Shown here: one piece after another, positions 32,203-43,500 of the stretch | How the letters are laid out: every line of letters starts with the position of its first letter | How positions within the stretch are numbered: the stretch's first letter is position 1 | Source: Lampris incognitus | Lineage: Eukaryota; Chordata; Actinopteri; Lampriformes; Lampridae | Direction: 5' to 3' | DNA: 64,000 bases | Assembly: GCF_029633865.1 (NCBI RefSeq) | Contig: NC_079219.1 | Coordinates: 12,025,420-12,089,419 of the forward strand | Notes under the pieces: model-generated | The model's input: the letters and a program-made list of their open reading frames with translations, nothing else | The model's database searches: none | What the model was told of the DNA's origin: nothing | Program-made: the position numbers and the translations under genes

Positions 32203-33384
32203 GCCGGTATTTTCACATTTGTTCAAAATAGAAAATGAGTAAATTCCGATATAGTGTACCGTTCCCGATTCGACTGAGCCCATTTTGTCACTACAAGTTT
32301 GCAGCTAAGCTGTGATTTCTGATTTTCTGTGGTTTCTGGTTGTCTCTGTTTCTGGCTGCATCTGCTGGGTTCACTGCTCCACCCCGCAGAGAGTCCAGTC
32401 AGTCCCAGCCTTTGCGCTCCTTCTTGTGAAAGAGTTCTGGATTTTGGGCCTTGTGACTCCGCTCCTTGGTTCTGTAGCGGGTTTTCACCAGCACCTTGTC
32501 ACAGCTGTAGTCCACCACACTCTTCCCTACAGCCCTCTCTTCCTCCGCCTCCACCTCAAGGAGCTGCAGGTTCTTGAACAAATCAGACAGGTCATCCAAC
32601 GCTGGGGTCTGCTGCGGCACTGACAGGCCCTCAGGGTGATACTGGAGAGTAGTATCCAACAGGCTGTTGAAGAGCCGCCTACTGGAGGGTGAGCCCAAGA
32701 ACAGTTGCTCAGGGCTGACTCCCTTTCTCAATCTCATCACCAGGTGGTGCAGTACTGTGCCACTGAACAACCTGAGAAAAACAGAAGGAACACCAAGGAA
32801 CATCGCAGTTTCTGCTAAAAGTTGGTGGGATTTTACCACTAATGCCAGGTTGAACAAAATAAACTCAAATTATAGTGTTCAGATGATCAACTCTCCTGAT
32901 TATTTATTTGCTTATTTGGGGTCAAAGTAATTTATTTTCAGAATTGACAGGTAAGCTGCTATGTTTCTGACCCTTGCACTCTTGAGTATTAATTGTTCGT
33001 TATTTTGATGATCTAAGAAACAGGAATCAAACTCAGCTGGAAGGCCCAATGAATTGCATCATCTATGGAGCTAAAGTAATGATAAATTGCATAAAAATAA
33101 ATGTATGTTTCAGTCTAGGGAGCAGGTTAGTTTGGCTATGAATGTGAATGGGTGGTCAATGGTTTTACTGGTATGTTGCGGCTATCTCACCAGGCAATTT
33201 GAGGCTCCTTGAGAGGCAGACCCAGCAGCTGGTTCAGGTGAATGGCATCCTTCAGGCAGGCCTGCCACTGATTGTAGGCGTGAGCAACACCCAGATCCAT
33301 CCAGTGTGGGCACGTTAAGGTCCTAGGTAGACAAACTAAAAAAACACATCCAGACTATTGAGCCCGCAGTATAGACAGAGCCCA

Positions 33385-33386
<2 letters not shown>

Positions 33387-33443
<57 letters not shown>
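33387..33443. repeat. (TA)n microsatellite
   Basis: 57 bp here; the duplicated locus at 57857-57941 has about 85 bp. A second run at 33553-33579 (27 bp) is 75 bp at 58051-58125. Confidence 0.95.
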
Positions 33444-33444
<1 letters not shown>

Positions 33445-33449
33445 GTACA

Positions 33450-34120
33450 AAATCCAGTGAGTCAAGTAAATTCTACAAGCCTGTTTCATGCTATAAGCAA
33501 TTATCAGCTGTCAATAAAACTACTCGAGGAAGGACATATACTGCCTCGTCATGCATATATATATATATATATATATATACAGTGTTTTTTTCCGGAAACC
33601 GTCAATGGTGTTGATAAAAGTGCTCAACTAATGAGGAGCGGAATATCAATATAGATGTAGGAAAAAACTTTTAATACATAGCAGTCCAAGCTTGTTTTGT
33701 ATGCTAATGTGATTCAGCAAAGAGAACACACAGTACCCGCCGCCCTGCGTCACGCTCCTAATTTCGTTGGACAGCAACCAATGAGAGGAGAAAACATTTG
33801 ACCTATTACAGCCAATGGGGTAGGTAGTTACGATGGCAGAGTAACTAATGGTGGTGTAGAAAACATTACAAACAATCGGGTAAGTGGTTGGGGCTTGTTT
33901 TGAAAAAGCATTTAAATGACCAGGGCACTGTTGAAATAGCATACATTTAGAATATAACAAGGTAAGGTCAAATGGGGTCATTTATGTATATCATAAATGG
34001 TGGTGTTGGGGCACCGTTGGAATTCCAGCTGCTGACAGCTGATGATTGCTTATGGCATGAAACAGGCTTGTACTGTCTCATAAAGAATTTACTTGACTCG
34101 CTGGATTATTTTGCTCCTTA
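33450..34120. repeat. Unclassified repeat with inverted ends
   Basis: AATCCAGTGAGTCAAGTAAA at the left is inverted as TTTACTTGACTCGCTGGATT at the right (ending near 34107), and the next bases (CCTGTTTCATG / CATGAAACAGG) are also inverted. The end sequences resemble a common fish repeat, perhaps Penelope-like, but no coding sequence supports a class. Present in both duplicates. Confidence 0.4.
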
Positions 34121-34430
34121 TTTGTTGAGCATTTTCCCTACCGTTGAGTGTTTCTCTTAACAAAGTTATATATTTTTTTCTTGCTGTCTGTTGGTTGTAG
34201 AGGTGCGTTGCTTAATTGTTCATGACCGCACAATCAAAACAAACAGTCAATTTGTTTTGATTGTGCGGTTTCCCCCCCATCTTCTATCGTTAAATTGTTA
34301 ACATTCACGAGATTAACTTTCCAACAGTGGCTACCCTATAATGAAAACTATAACCATGAACTGTTAGCCAGCATATAAACAGAGTCGTGTCTAAAGATAT
34401 TGAAATTGTTTGTAACAAGATAAAATGTAT

Positions 34431-35128
34431 TGTAGCGAATTCGGGGGGCAGTCGGGGAGACCGTCGCCACAGCCGGGACGCGAATCCCTGTGTCCTACGC
34501 CGCAAGCGACAGCGTTAACCTGTCGACTAAAGGGTCCGACCCGTTAATCAAGCAGTGGTGCCCCCAAGGGGTGGCCAGGGGTGGCCACGGCCACCCTGAT
34601 ACTATCCCTGGCCCCCCCAGCCACGAGTCGCATATGCAGAATATGCTTCTGATTATGCAGAATGTGCTTCTATCTGATATTTTACATTAGGTGCTGTTCA
34701 TTTAAATCAATAATGTATATTTTTCTTAACTCTCATATTGACAGTTTTCAACTAGCCTATACAGTACACTACAACAGCATCATAGAATTCCCGAAATTCA
34801 GTCATGGCTTTTGTTTTTGGTGTGCCACCCCAAGATTTTCAGTGGCCCCATTCGGCCACCCCTATGAAAAATTTCTGGGGGCGCCACTGTAATCAAGGAC
34901 CAACGTCTCTACTTATCCATGCATGTTGCACTTCCCCCCTCCTTCGGTTATGCGCGTATCCCACTTCTGACACCAATGTAGTGAATTCGGTGGGGGGGTC
35001 CAGGAACTGCCGCACCCGGGACGCGAACCCGTGTCTGCCACACCGCAAGCGACAACGTTAACCAGTCGACTAATGGGTCCGACCCGTTAGTCAAGGACCA
35101 ACGTGTCTACTTATCCATGCACGTTACA
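34431..35128 (-). mobile_element. Small tRNA-like LTR element, subfamily A, complete with MITE inside
   Basis: LTR 34431-34930 (155 bp once a 337-bp hAT MITE and its target duplication are removed), internal region 34931-34976, LTR 34977-35128. GTAT flanks both sides (34427-34430, 35129-35132). The internal region is 46 bp and contains essentially just the purine tract (sense strand GAAGGAGGGGGGAAG) and the primer site TGGTGTCAGAAGTGGGAT. It lies in an intron of the aste1 duplicate. Confidence 0.8.
34553..34889. mobile_element. hAT-type MITE
   Basis: 337 bp with ends CAGTGGTGCCCCCA and TGGGGGCGCCACTG and an 8-bp target duplication TAATCAAG (34545-34552 and 34890-34897). No coding capacity. 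The same insertion exists at 59049-59385 because the region is duplicated. Confidence 0.9.
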
Positions 35129-35471
35129 GTATAAAAACAGCGTAATCGGTACGAACAGCTCTAGCTGTACGTATGATATGTATTTGTATGCGAGAAAGAT
35201 AAATTAAATAATTGAGAGGGTGTTGGGTATGTACTCTCGTGTATTCTCGCGGCGTTTCTCACCTCCGGCCGCTGCCTTCTTTCCTCCTGTGATCCCCTTG
35301 CAATAGCCCCAGCAGCAGCGCGTGGAGGAGCTCTGAAGGCGGCGCGACGTGCTGCAACCAGTAGCACGTGACTGCCAGTGGTAGGCGCAGATGAGGCGGG
35401 AATTTTCTCAGAGTAGTGGGGCTAACGCCGAGCGTCTCCAACAGCACTCGAAGGCGCAAAGAGGGCTCTGC

Positions 35472-36489
35472 CTGTTGGGGCGGGAAGGAATAGAAAGGTT
35501 AGAAATGTAAAGCATGTAAGTGTAACAGAGATAAGAATTACACGTTATAAACTTGTTGAAGTTCGGCAAAATATATTAACATTATTGTTCTTGATATATT
35601 GAGTTTATCTTGCATTCTGCATATTCAAACCCGGCATCTGTCACTTAGCACCTCCTAGTGGTGACGACAGTGGTCAAGCGCATTGTGTAGTAACATCTCT
35701 GTCCCTTCTTCACATGATGGCGACAGAGTTGGTGTGTTGTTCTATAGAGTTCACCCCAGAAATGGCTAAAACGGCTAAAACGTAGTGAAAATTATTAGTG
35801 TTGTCAACGATCAAGTTTTATTTTGGTTGGACCAAATTGTTATTATTGTATTTTATTTTCATGATGTATTTATAAAACAGCCCTTCTTCACATGATGGCG
35901 ACAGAGTTGGGCTGGAGTTGAGCTGACACCACAGCATCGACCACAACATTTTGTTTTTGCCAGAGTTGAGTTGTGCCAGAAATAAATGGGCCTGCAGCAG
36001 CTACCCTGAATTCAGAAGACTGGTGTAGTTTCTTCAAAGTATAGCCAGAACAAAGGGGTTCCTTATGCACTGGAATGTTGTGTCTTTTGATCATCACGAC
36101 GGCTGTTTATGTTATATGTTTTCATTACAAATGGATTACAAACGCACTGGCACGATAACTAAGTTATCAGATAGAAAATATGTAGTTATTTAATGCTAGT
36201 AAATTGCATGGAGTGAACATTCATATAACTTGTCACCTATGAAAAGTGACAATGGTATGATATGATTGTAAACATGATAACAAACAACATAAATAAACTG
36301 CAAGTACACACTAGTTTATAAAAATGCAAGTAGTAGTATATTCAAGGGGTAGTATATTCAAATTCCTCAACATTGCACAAACAATAATTATATTTACAGA
36401 AACAAACAGCCCCCCCCCCCACACACACACATACACACACATATATACGTATATCGCTATCATAAATAAGATTTCCATACCGGATCGGT
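35472..36489. other. Duplicate intron DNA, then unique AT-rich DNA
   Basis: 35472-36103 duplicates 59959-60591 (aste1 intron). It has a short direct repeat, CCCTTCTTCACATGATGGCG, at about 35702 and 35881. From 36104 the sequence is unique and ends in C-rich, CA and TA simple repeats at 36411-36455. No gene seen. Confidence 0.6.
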
Positions 36490-38020
36490 CAAGGCCCGGG
36501 GTACCAACGACCACCACCGGTACTGTTAACCAGCAGGGTGTCGGTGGAAACTATGCTACTGTTGGGCGAAGGAGGAGAGGGGGAAGGCATGTCCAGATGC
36601 AGCGAGAGAGGAGGAAAAGTAGGAGTGTGGAGGTGAGAGTCGGAACTTTGAATGTTGGCACTATGACTGGTAAAGGGAGACAGCTGGCTGATATGATGGA
36701 AAGATGAAAGGTAGGCATACTGTGTGTGCAAGAGACCATGTGGAAGGGGAGTAAGGCCAGGAGTATTGGAGGTGAGTTCAAACTCTTCTACCATGCTGCG
36801 AATGGGAGGAGAAATGGGGTAGGGGTCATTATGAAGAAAAAGTATGTCAAGAGTGTGCTGGAGGTGAAGAGAGTATCAGACAGAGGGATGAGTATGACGC
36901 TGGAAATCGAAGGTGTATTGCTGAATGTTATCAGCACATATGCCCCGCAATTTGGGTGTGAAATCAAAGAGAAAGAAGAATTATGGAGTGAGTTGGATGA
37001 AGTAGTGGAGAGTGTACCCAAGGAGGAGAGAGTGGTGATTGGAGCGGACTTCAATGGACATGTTGGTGAAGGGAACAGAGGTGACGAGGAGGTGATGGGT
37101 AGGTATGGTGTCAAGGAGAGAAATGTGGAAGAACAGATGGTGGTGGATTTTGCGAAAAGGATGGCAATGGCTGTGGTGAATACATATTTCAAGCAGAGGG
37201 AGGAACACATGGTGACGTACAAGAGTGCAGGAAAGTGCACACAGGTGGACTATATCTTATGTAGAGGGCGCGATCTAAAAGGGATTGGAGACTGCAAGGT
37301 GGTGACAGGGGAGAATGTAGCTAGGCAGCATCGGATGGTGGTCTGTCGGATGACTTTGGAGACCAAGAAGAGGAAGCGAGTGAAGGCAGAGCCGAAGATC
37401 AAATGGTGGAAGTTGAAGAAGGAAGACTGTTGTGTGGAGTTAAGGCAGGAGTTAAGACAGGCACTGGGTGGTAGTGAAGAGTTGCCAGATGGCTGGGCAA
37501 GCACTGCAGAAATAGTGAGGGAGACAGCTAGGAAAGTACTTGGTGTGTCATCAGGACAGAGGAGGGAAGAAAAGGAGACTTGGTGGTGGAACGAGGAATA
37601 ACAGCAAATTATACAGAAGAGGAGGTTGGCAAAGAAGAAGTGGGATAGTCAGAGAGATGAAGAAAGTAGACAGGAGTACAAGGAGATGCAGCATAAAGCG
37701 AAGAGAGAGGTGGCAAAGGCAAAAGAAAAGGCTTATGGTGAGTTGTATGACAGGTTAGACACTAAGGAAGGAAGAAAAGGACTTGTACCGATTGGCTAAA
37801 CAGAGGGACTGAGCTGTGAAGGATTTGCAGTAAGTTAGGGCGATCAATGATAGAGATGGAACTGTGCTGACAAGCGAGGAGAGTGTGCTGAGAAGGTGGA
37901 AGGAGTACTTTGAGGGGCTGATGAATGAAGAAAATGAGAGCGAGAGAAGGTTGGATGATGTAGGGATAGTGAATCAGCAAGTTCAGTGGATTAGCAAGGA
38001 GGAAGTGAGGCCAGCTCCAC
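36490..38020 (+). mobile_element. RTE-type LINE, endonuclease region
   Basis: Plus-strand frame encodes an apurinic-type endonuclease: RVGTLNVGTM start, [41 protein letters not shown] and RQHRMVV, covering the catalytic E, D-x-N and H positions. A lysine-rich linker follows ([11 protein letters not shown], then RRLAKKKWDSQ) and the sequence stops before reverse transcriptase. In-frame stops at 36705-36707 and 37599-37601 and a later frameshift show it is dead. Same family type as the tail at 62-404. Confidence 0.85.
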
Positions 38021-38574
38021 TTGGGGAAATCAGCTTCCATAAACCAAAGAGGCTAGGCAGGCAGCTCCCAGCAGCTTCCAAAACTTCTAGGAGGAATAGT
38101 GTCAAGCCAGGAGGCATGTAATAGTTGACAGAGGCTAGATAAGTTTCCTTTTGTCATTGTGCATTTAATTCATTTTCAAAAGTTCTCCTGCATCTTGTAA
38201 CACCATAAACTACCCGGAAAACCGAGATTTTTTATAATACAGAGATGAAAATCATAAAGACGTATAGACACTGAGTCATTTCAATGTATTTGTTTGACCT
38301 TTACCTTCAGATTATTTATTCTGGAAATCAGATTGTCTAGTTTCTATTGCGTACTGTTTCTGTTTTAATGCTCTGGTTCATGACTTTAATAAAAATTCAA
38401 TCAAGATTCATAAAATCTTGAAAAAACAATATTATTCAGCATAATAATTGTCTTGTTATTGCCCTGTCATCAGTGTTGACCGATGATGACATCCGGGAAC
38501 TGCAGGTTGTGGACCCAGACGCTGCAGTGCTGACAAGTTTGGAGAATAGTGACACAAATGTAGACTAATATCTA
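38021..38574. other. Intergenic with a possible terminal exon
   Basis: Mostly AT-rich. At 38475-38567 the plus strand has an acceptor-like CTGTCATCAG and an open stretch reading LTDDDIRELQVVDPDAAVL, ending in a stop at about 38565. It could be the last exon of a plus-strand gene, but no partner exon was identified. Confidence 0.25.
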
Positions 38575-38939
38575 TGTAACCGGTTATTTTTTCGCCCGGT
38601 GCGGGATTCGATACGGGGTGTACTGCACCACAAGCCGATATCACTAACAGCTCGACTGAAGGGTCAGACACGTTAACTAGGGGCTAATGTGTCTTATTAG
38701 CAGTTTACAGTCGTCACCCTCTCCCGGAAGCGCGCCCTCGCGCTTTGTTATTCCCGCGCTCCGAAGAGAGGATTTGCACGCTTCCGGATCCCACCGCTGC
38801 CACCAATGTAACCGATTATTTTTTCGCCCGGTGCGGGATTCGAACGAGTGTACTGCACCACAAGGCGACGTCACTAACCGCTCGACTAAAGGGTCAGACC
38901 CGTTAGCTAGGGGCTAATGTGTCTTATTACTAGTTTACA
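38575..38939 (-). mobile_element. Small tRNA-like LTR element, subfamily B, complete
   Basis: LTRs 38575-38709 (135 bp) and 38807-38939 (133 bp) start TGTAACCG and end GTTTACA. Target duplication TCTA is perfect (38571-38574, 38940-38943). The 97-bp internal region on the sense strand starts with TGGTGGCAGCGGTGGGAT, complementary to a tRNA-Leu 3' end including CCA, and ends in GGGAGAGGGTGACGAC. Each LTR has the tRNA-like block; the left-to-right second copy has GTTCGAATCCC, a good B-box. No four-T run occurs on the sense strand of LTR or internal region. Total length is 365 bp with no coding capacity. Confidence 0.85.
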
Positions 38940-39000
38940 TCTACATCTAAACCATGCCTGGTTTAGATGTAGATATTAGTCTACGTATAAACCAGGCATT
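38940..39000. repeat. Palindrome beside the small LTR element
   Basis: ACATCTAAACC and GGTTTAGATGT form a hairpin around ATGCCT, and TAGATATTAGTCTAC right of it is inverted relative to GTAGACTAATATCTA left of the LTR element (38560-38574). Confidence 0.7.
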
Positions 39001-39033
39001 CCAGTGAAACCAAAGAGTAGACAGATAACCTAC

Positions 39034-39235
39034 CTGATATAAAATGGGCACCGCAAACGCCAGCATTTTTAATCGTGTCCTCAGTCCAGTTTTCATCAAT
39101 ACGTTTGATGGCTTCCAACCACAGGCGCTTCCGGTTGCTCTGAAATGGCCGTGATTCCGTCGGAAATCGGTAAAACTTCAGTCCGCTGTTGGTAGAGTAG
39201 CGATTCGTACAGCCAAACACACAACAACCGGACAT
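39034..39235 (-). CDS. THAP-domain protein, first coding exon
   Basis: From ATG 39235 the exon encodes MSGCCVFGCTNRYSTNSG, then FYRFPTESRP, W-containing EAIKRIDENWT and VCGAHFISG. This is the C2CH zinc-binding THAP module (two N-terminal Cys, later C-x2-H) used for sequence-specific DNA binding, often transposase-derived. It ends at a good donor (TATCAG then GTAGG) after 67 codons. No downstream exon was found before the small LTR element, so the gene may continue farther left or be broken. An overlapping acidic frame begins upstream at 39329 in another phase and could be an upstream ORF. Confidence 0.65.
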
Positions 39236-39874
39236 TTTGATGCTGGTTATACTTCTGAATAAACTTTGTAATCTCCTCTTCCTCGTCTGAATCCGCGAAT
39301 GAAAGGTAGACTTGTGGGTAGCGTTTCACTTCCGTTGCCTAAATGCGCGCGCATACTTTTGATGACGTAGGCTGTAAAAGGGACTATAGTGTTATAAAAA
39401 CCATAACATATGTTATGTTGTAAAAATGCATTGTGTTGCTGATCGCGAGTAGCCGTTAGCATAATAGCAGTTAGCTCATCTTTAAAGAATTGGTTAAGAC
39501 AAGCTATTGCTAGCGCCACACGAAATAGTGTATGGACTTGTTGCTTAGCTGATTTATTTGATTCAGGAGACGGATGATTTGTGACTGTAAGAGAGGAGTT
39601 CCGTTGGACCACTTTGGAGAACTGTTTTCTGTTGGAGTGCCATTTGACTGTCGCTGCTGTTTCTTTCTTCGATGCTGTTCTTCTGCACTCTGCCGAGCGC
39701 CCATCACCAAGTTCCCCCGCGTCTTTCCCCCTCTAAATGTTCCCTGGATCTGTGAGTACTGAAAACTTTTTTTCCATTTTGCTTGTGTGACCAGTTTCTA
39801 GGCCTCTACGCTCCCAAGCCACGACTCAGGCCTGCAACGAGGGTTTGGTTTACAAGTGGGTTGACCATAGGTTG

Positions 39875-39878
<4 letters not shown>
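39236..39878. other. Upstream region of the THAP exon
   Basis: Moderately GC-rich near 39330-39360 (GCGCGC), as expected close to a promoter. Other open frames here lack family signatures and I do not call them. Confidence 0.35.

Positions 39879-39965
<87 letters not shown>
39879..39965. repeat. (GT)n microsatellite, left part
   Basis: About 87 bp of GT; continues at 44988-45034 beyond the copia insertion, showing that copia integrated into the repeat. Confidence 0.95.
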
Positions 39966-39969
<4 letters not shown>

Positions 39970-40287
39970 GAATGTTTTATTATAATATAATGTACGCCCT
40001 TACTTATTGTGTTCATAGTGATGGATATAACTCCTGTGCCCAGTAGAGGGCAATAATATTATTTGTCCACCAGAGGGCAATGTTTACACTAGGCAGTGCA
40101 TCAGGATGTGATGTCACTGCCACTTCTTCTGTTGGTAGCCTACCAGTTCCGGTAGACTTGTTGATTCAAGATCATGCGACAACATGGTCGCATGATGAGC
40201 CTGATGGAAAATAAATATGCCAAAGGCTAAAGATACTAATAGTGTCAAGTTGTATCAATCTCCACCGCTACGCCGATACATCTGACA
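39966..40287 (+). repeat. Copia 2 5' LTR
   Basis: TGTTGAATG to CATCTGACA, with AATAAA near 40212 as a possible polyadenylation signal. Confidence 0.95.
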
Positions 40288-40503
40288 GGTTATGGGCCCA
40301 GTCATGCCAGTTTAGAGCAAGGAAAGGTAACAGAAAAACGAACTTTTGTCTGTTAGCCAAGTGAAGCTACTAGCTAGGCTAAAAGGGCTTCTGAAGACGG
40401 CGCCGAGAGACTCCCGCTGAAAATGCAGTGAAAAGCGCGCAACGAGAGTTTCTACAAGCCGCAGTTCAACGTTTGGAGATTGAACTTGGAAAAGAAAGTG
40501 ATA

Positions 40504-43500
40504 ATGGCGGCTGCAGCAGGAACGGTCTCCTTGTTACAGCAGCAGTTAATGAGGCCCGTGTTCGACGGAGCAGAGGATAAGTACGATCTGTGGGAGACAA
40601 GATTTCTTAGCCGGTTACACATTCTGAAATTAAAAGACACTATTTTACAAGCACCAGCCGACGGTGCCGATGCTAACGCTATAGCTACAGATGTAGCAAG
40701 AAATGCAGACTGTTATGCACAATTAGTAAATTCACTTGATGATAAGAGTCTGTCATTAATAAGACACGATGCTGCTGAAGATGGCCGCAAAGCTCTAAAA
40801 ATATTAAGAGAGCACTATACAGGTAAAAGCAAGCCAAGGATTCTGAATCTGTACACATCCTTGACCACTATAAGTATGGAAGGAACTGAGACTGTTACAG
40901 ATTACATAATAAGGGCAGAGAATATTATAACAGCTCTCCGCGATGCAGGAGAGAATATAAGTGATGGGCTACTTGTAGCCACCATCTTGAATGGACTGCC
41001 TGACTCATTCAGACCACTGGCTGTCCATGTAACACAAAATGAGGACAATGTCACATTCCAAGACTTTAAGAGAAGATTGAGGGTGTATGAAGAGTCCGAA
41101 AAGATGAGGACGTCTGGATCTGCGGACACTGTGATGAAGACTAACACTAAGCAAAGCAAACAAGGCACCAAGACACAAAGAAAAGATGGGGAAGCCACTC
41201 TGACGTGTTACCGATGTGGTGTTAAAGGACATGTCAGGACCAAGTGCACCCAGAAAGTGTGGTGCAGTCACTGCAGGAGCAACTCGCACGCTGACTCAGT
41301 GTGCAGGAAGAAGGGAAAAGGAGACGGAGCCCGAAAGGTTGCAGAGGACGAAGAGGAGGAGAGCAGGAACGACAGGGACTTCCTCTTCATGACGACGAGC
41401 AACGACAGGCCACCAGTCAATGTGAAAAAGAAAGGGATCATGGTGGACGCTGGGGCGACATCTCACATTGTGACTGATATTGCCATGTTCGAGAGCTTCG
41501 ATAACACTTTCCAGCCCGACGCCCATTCAATCGAGCTGGCAGATGGAACTAAGTGCACGGGGACAGCGCAACGCAGAGGGACGGCGCTGATCTCTCTACT
41601 AGACAGCGATGGACGAGAACAAACCGCACAGCTACAGGACGCATTGTATATGCCGACGTACCCGCACGACATCTTTTCAGTGGCAAGAGCAACCAATGCA
41701 GGGGCGACAGTGACTTTTAAGAGAGGGAACAGTCACATGCTCACCAAGAAGGGTACCAGGTTTGATTTCCATGAAAGTGGTAATTTGTTCTACCTACCCA
41801 CTGTTGTGAAAAATGTTGATACTTGCAGTGTGTGCCATGACATGCAAACATGGCATGAGATTTTAGGGCATTGCAACTACGAGGATGTAAGCAAACTAAT
41901 GGGTGTGGTAAGAGGTATGGAAATACGAGGTAGTGCTGTTAGACCAGCACAGATGTGTGAGATATGTACTAAAGGAAAGTTCACACAAACACGGAATAGA
42001 GAGGCAGATAAAAAGGCTACAGAGCCTCTTCAGCTAGTCCATACGGATCTTGCTGGTCCCATGAGAACCCCAAGTCTAGAAGGTCACAAGTATGCACAGT
42101 CTTTTACAGACGATTATTCGGGTGCGATGACCGTATATTTTCTCAAATCCAAAAGTGATGCTTTACAGGCCACAGAGAGGTACTTAGCAGACTCCGCCCC
42201 CTTTGGAAAGGTCAAAATAATTCGCTCAGATAATGGGAGCGAATTCACCAGTAAAGAGTTCAGAGCACTGCTAACCAAAAATGGCATAAAACATGAAACA
42301 TCCGCACCCTATTCACCTCACCAGAACGGTACAGCGGAGAGAGGTTGGCGAACCCTCTTTGAGATGGGTAGGTGTATGCTGCTAGACAGCAAGTTACCAG
42401 ATACACTGTGGAGTCATGCTGTGCAGACCGCAGCACACGTAAGAAATAGGTGCTATAGTAAACGCACCCAGCAAACACCATATGAGATGCTTACAGGCAA
42501 GAAACCAGACATGTCCAGACTTCAGAAATTCGGGTCTGTGTGTTTTACATACACACAAGAGAAAGGGAAGATGGACTCCAGATGTAAAGAGGGTGTTTTT
42601 GTGGGCTACGATAAGAATAGTCCTGCTTATCTTGTATATTTTCCTGACACACAGAAGGTATCACGACACAGGTTGGTGAAGTTCAACAATAGGACCCCTA
42701 AAGAGAAAGAAACACAGACACAGGGACCACACAGTGAATGTCAGGACAGGGAGGTAGAACCCATGGTCTATGACAATGAGATAAATGATGATGAAAATGC
42801 ATCCGGTCAAAGTGTTGGTGGTGATGTTTCTGAGGTCGAGAGTGAACAGCCAAGCAGTGGGGGAGTTAGAAGGAACCCACCTAGAAATAGGAGAATGCCA
42901 GCGCATTTACAGGAATACGACACTGATACAACAGACACACTGGTAATTTGTGTAGATGCTTGTTACAGAGCTGTTTGTGACATACCACAAACTTTTCAGG
43001 AAGCTATCAGGTCAACAAAGTCAAAACAGTGGAAAAATGCTATGGATGACGAAATGCAGTCACTGAAAGAGAATGAGACTTTTAAAATCACCCAGTTGCC
43101 ACCAGGCAAAAAGACAGTGGGGGGCAGGTGGGTGTATTCCCTAAAGAGTGACGCTAATGGGTCAGAAAAATGTAAGGCTAGATATGTAGCTAAGGGCTAC
43201 AGCCAAAAGGAAGGTATTGACTACGAAGAAACCTTCTCGCCGACAGCTGACATGACTACTGTTAGAGTTGTCATGCAGAAAGCAGTGCAGGACGATTTAG
43301 TTTTACATCAGATGGATGTAAAAACTGCATACCTGCATGCAAAAATAGATAAAGAGATATACCTAGAACAACCAGAAGGTTATGAGGAGGTATCAAAAAC
43401 CGGAGAACGACTAGTATGCAAACTACAGAAGTCCCTTTATGGACTTAAACAGTCCGGCAGGAACTGGTATGCTCTGTTACATGCATACCTCACAGAAAAT

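Larger units (their letters stand above)
32399..35471 (-). pseudogene. aste1: Partial duplicate of aste1, last three exons
   Basis: Copies of aste1 exons: 35471-35263 ([29 protein letters not shown]), 33335/33322-33191 ([20 protein letters not shown]) and 32771-32399 ([20 protein letters not shown] to the stop). Splice sites are kept. The first exon is 209 bp here versus 208 bp in the copy at 59.8 kb. The nuclease domain is absent, so alone it cannot encode ASTE1. It could only be used as alternative 3' exons of the gene 27 kb upstream in transcript order. Treated as a partial duplicate of uncertain use. Confidence 0.75.

Noticed and set aside
38575-38939. Small repeat as an ordinary tRNA-derived SINE
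   Set aside because: Paired direct terminal repeats, primer site, purine tract and fixed 4-bp target duplications fit an LTR element; there is no A-rich or simple-repeat tail.
39783-40016. Open frames of Val-Cys or Thr-His repeats
   Set aside because: Translation of the GT/CA microsatellite.
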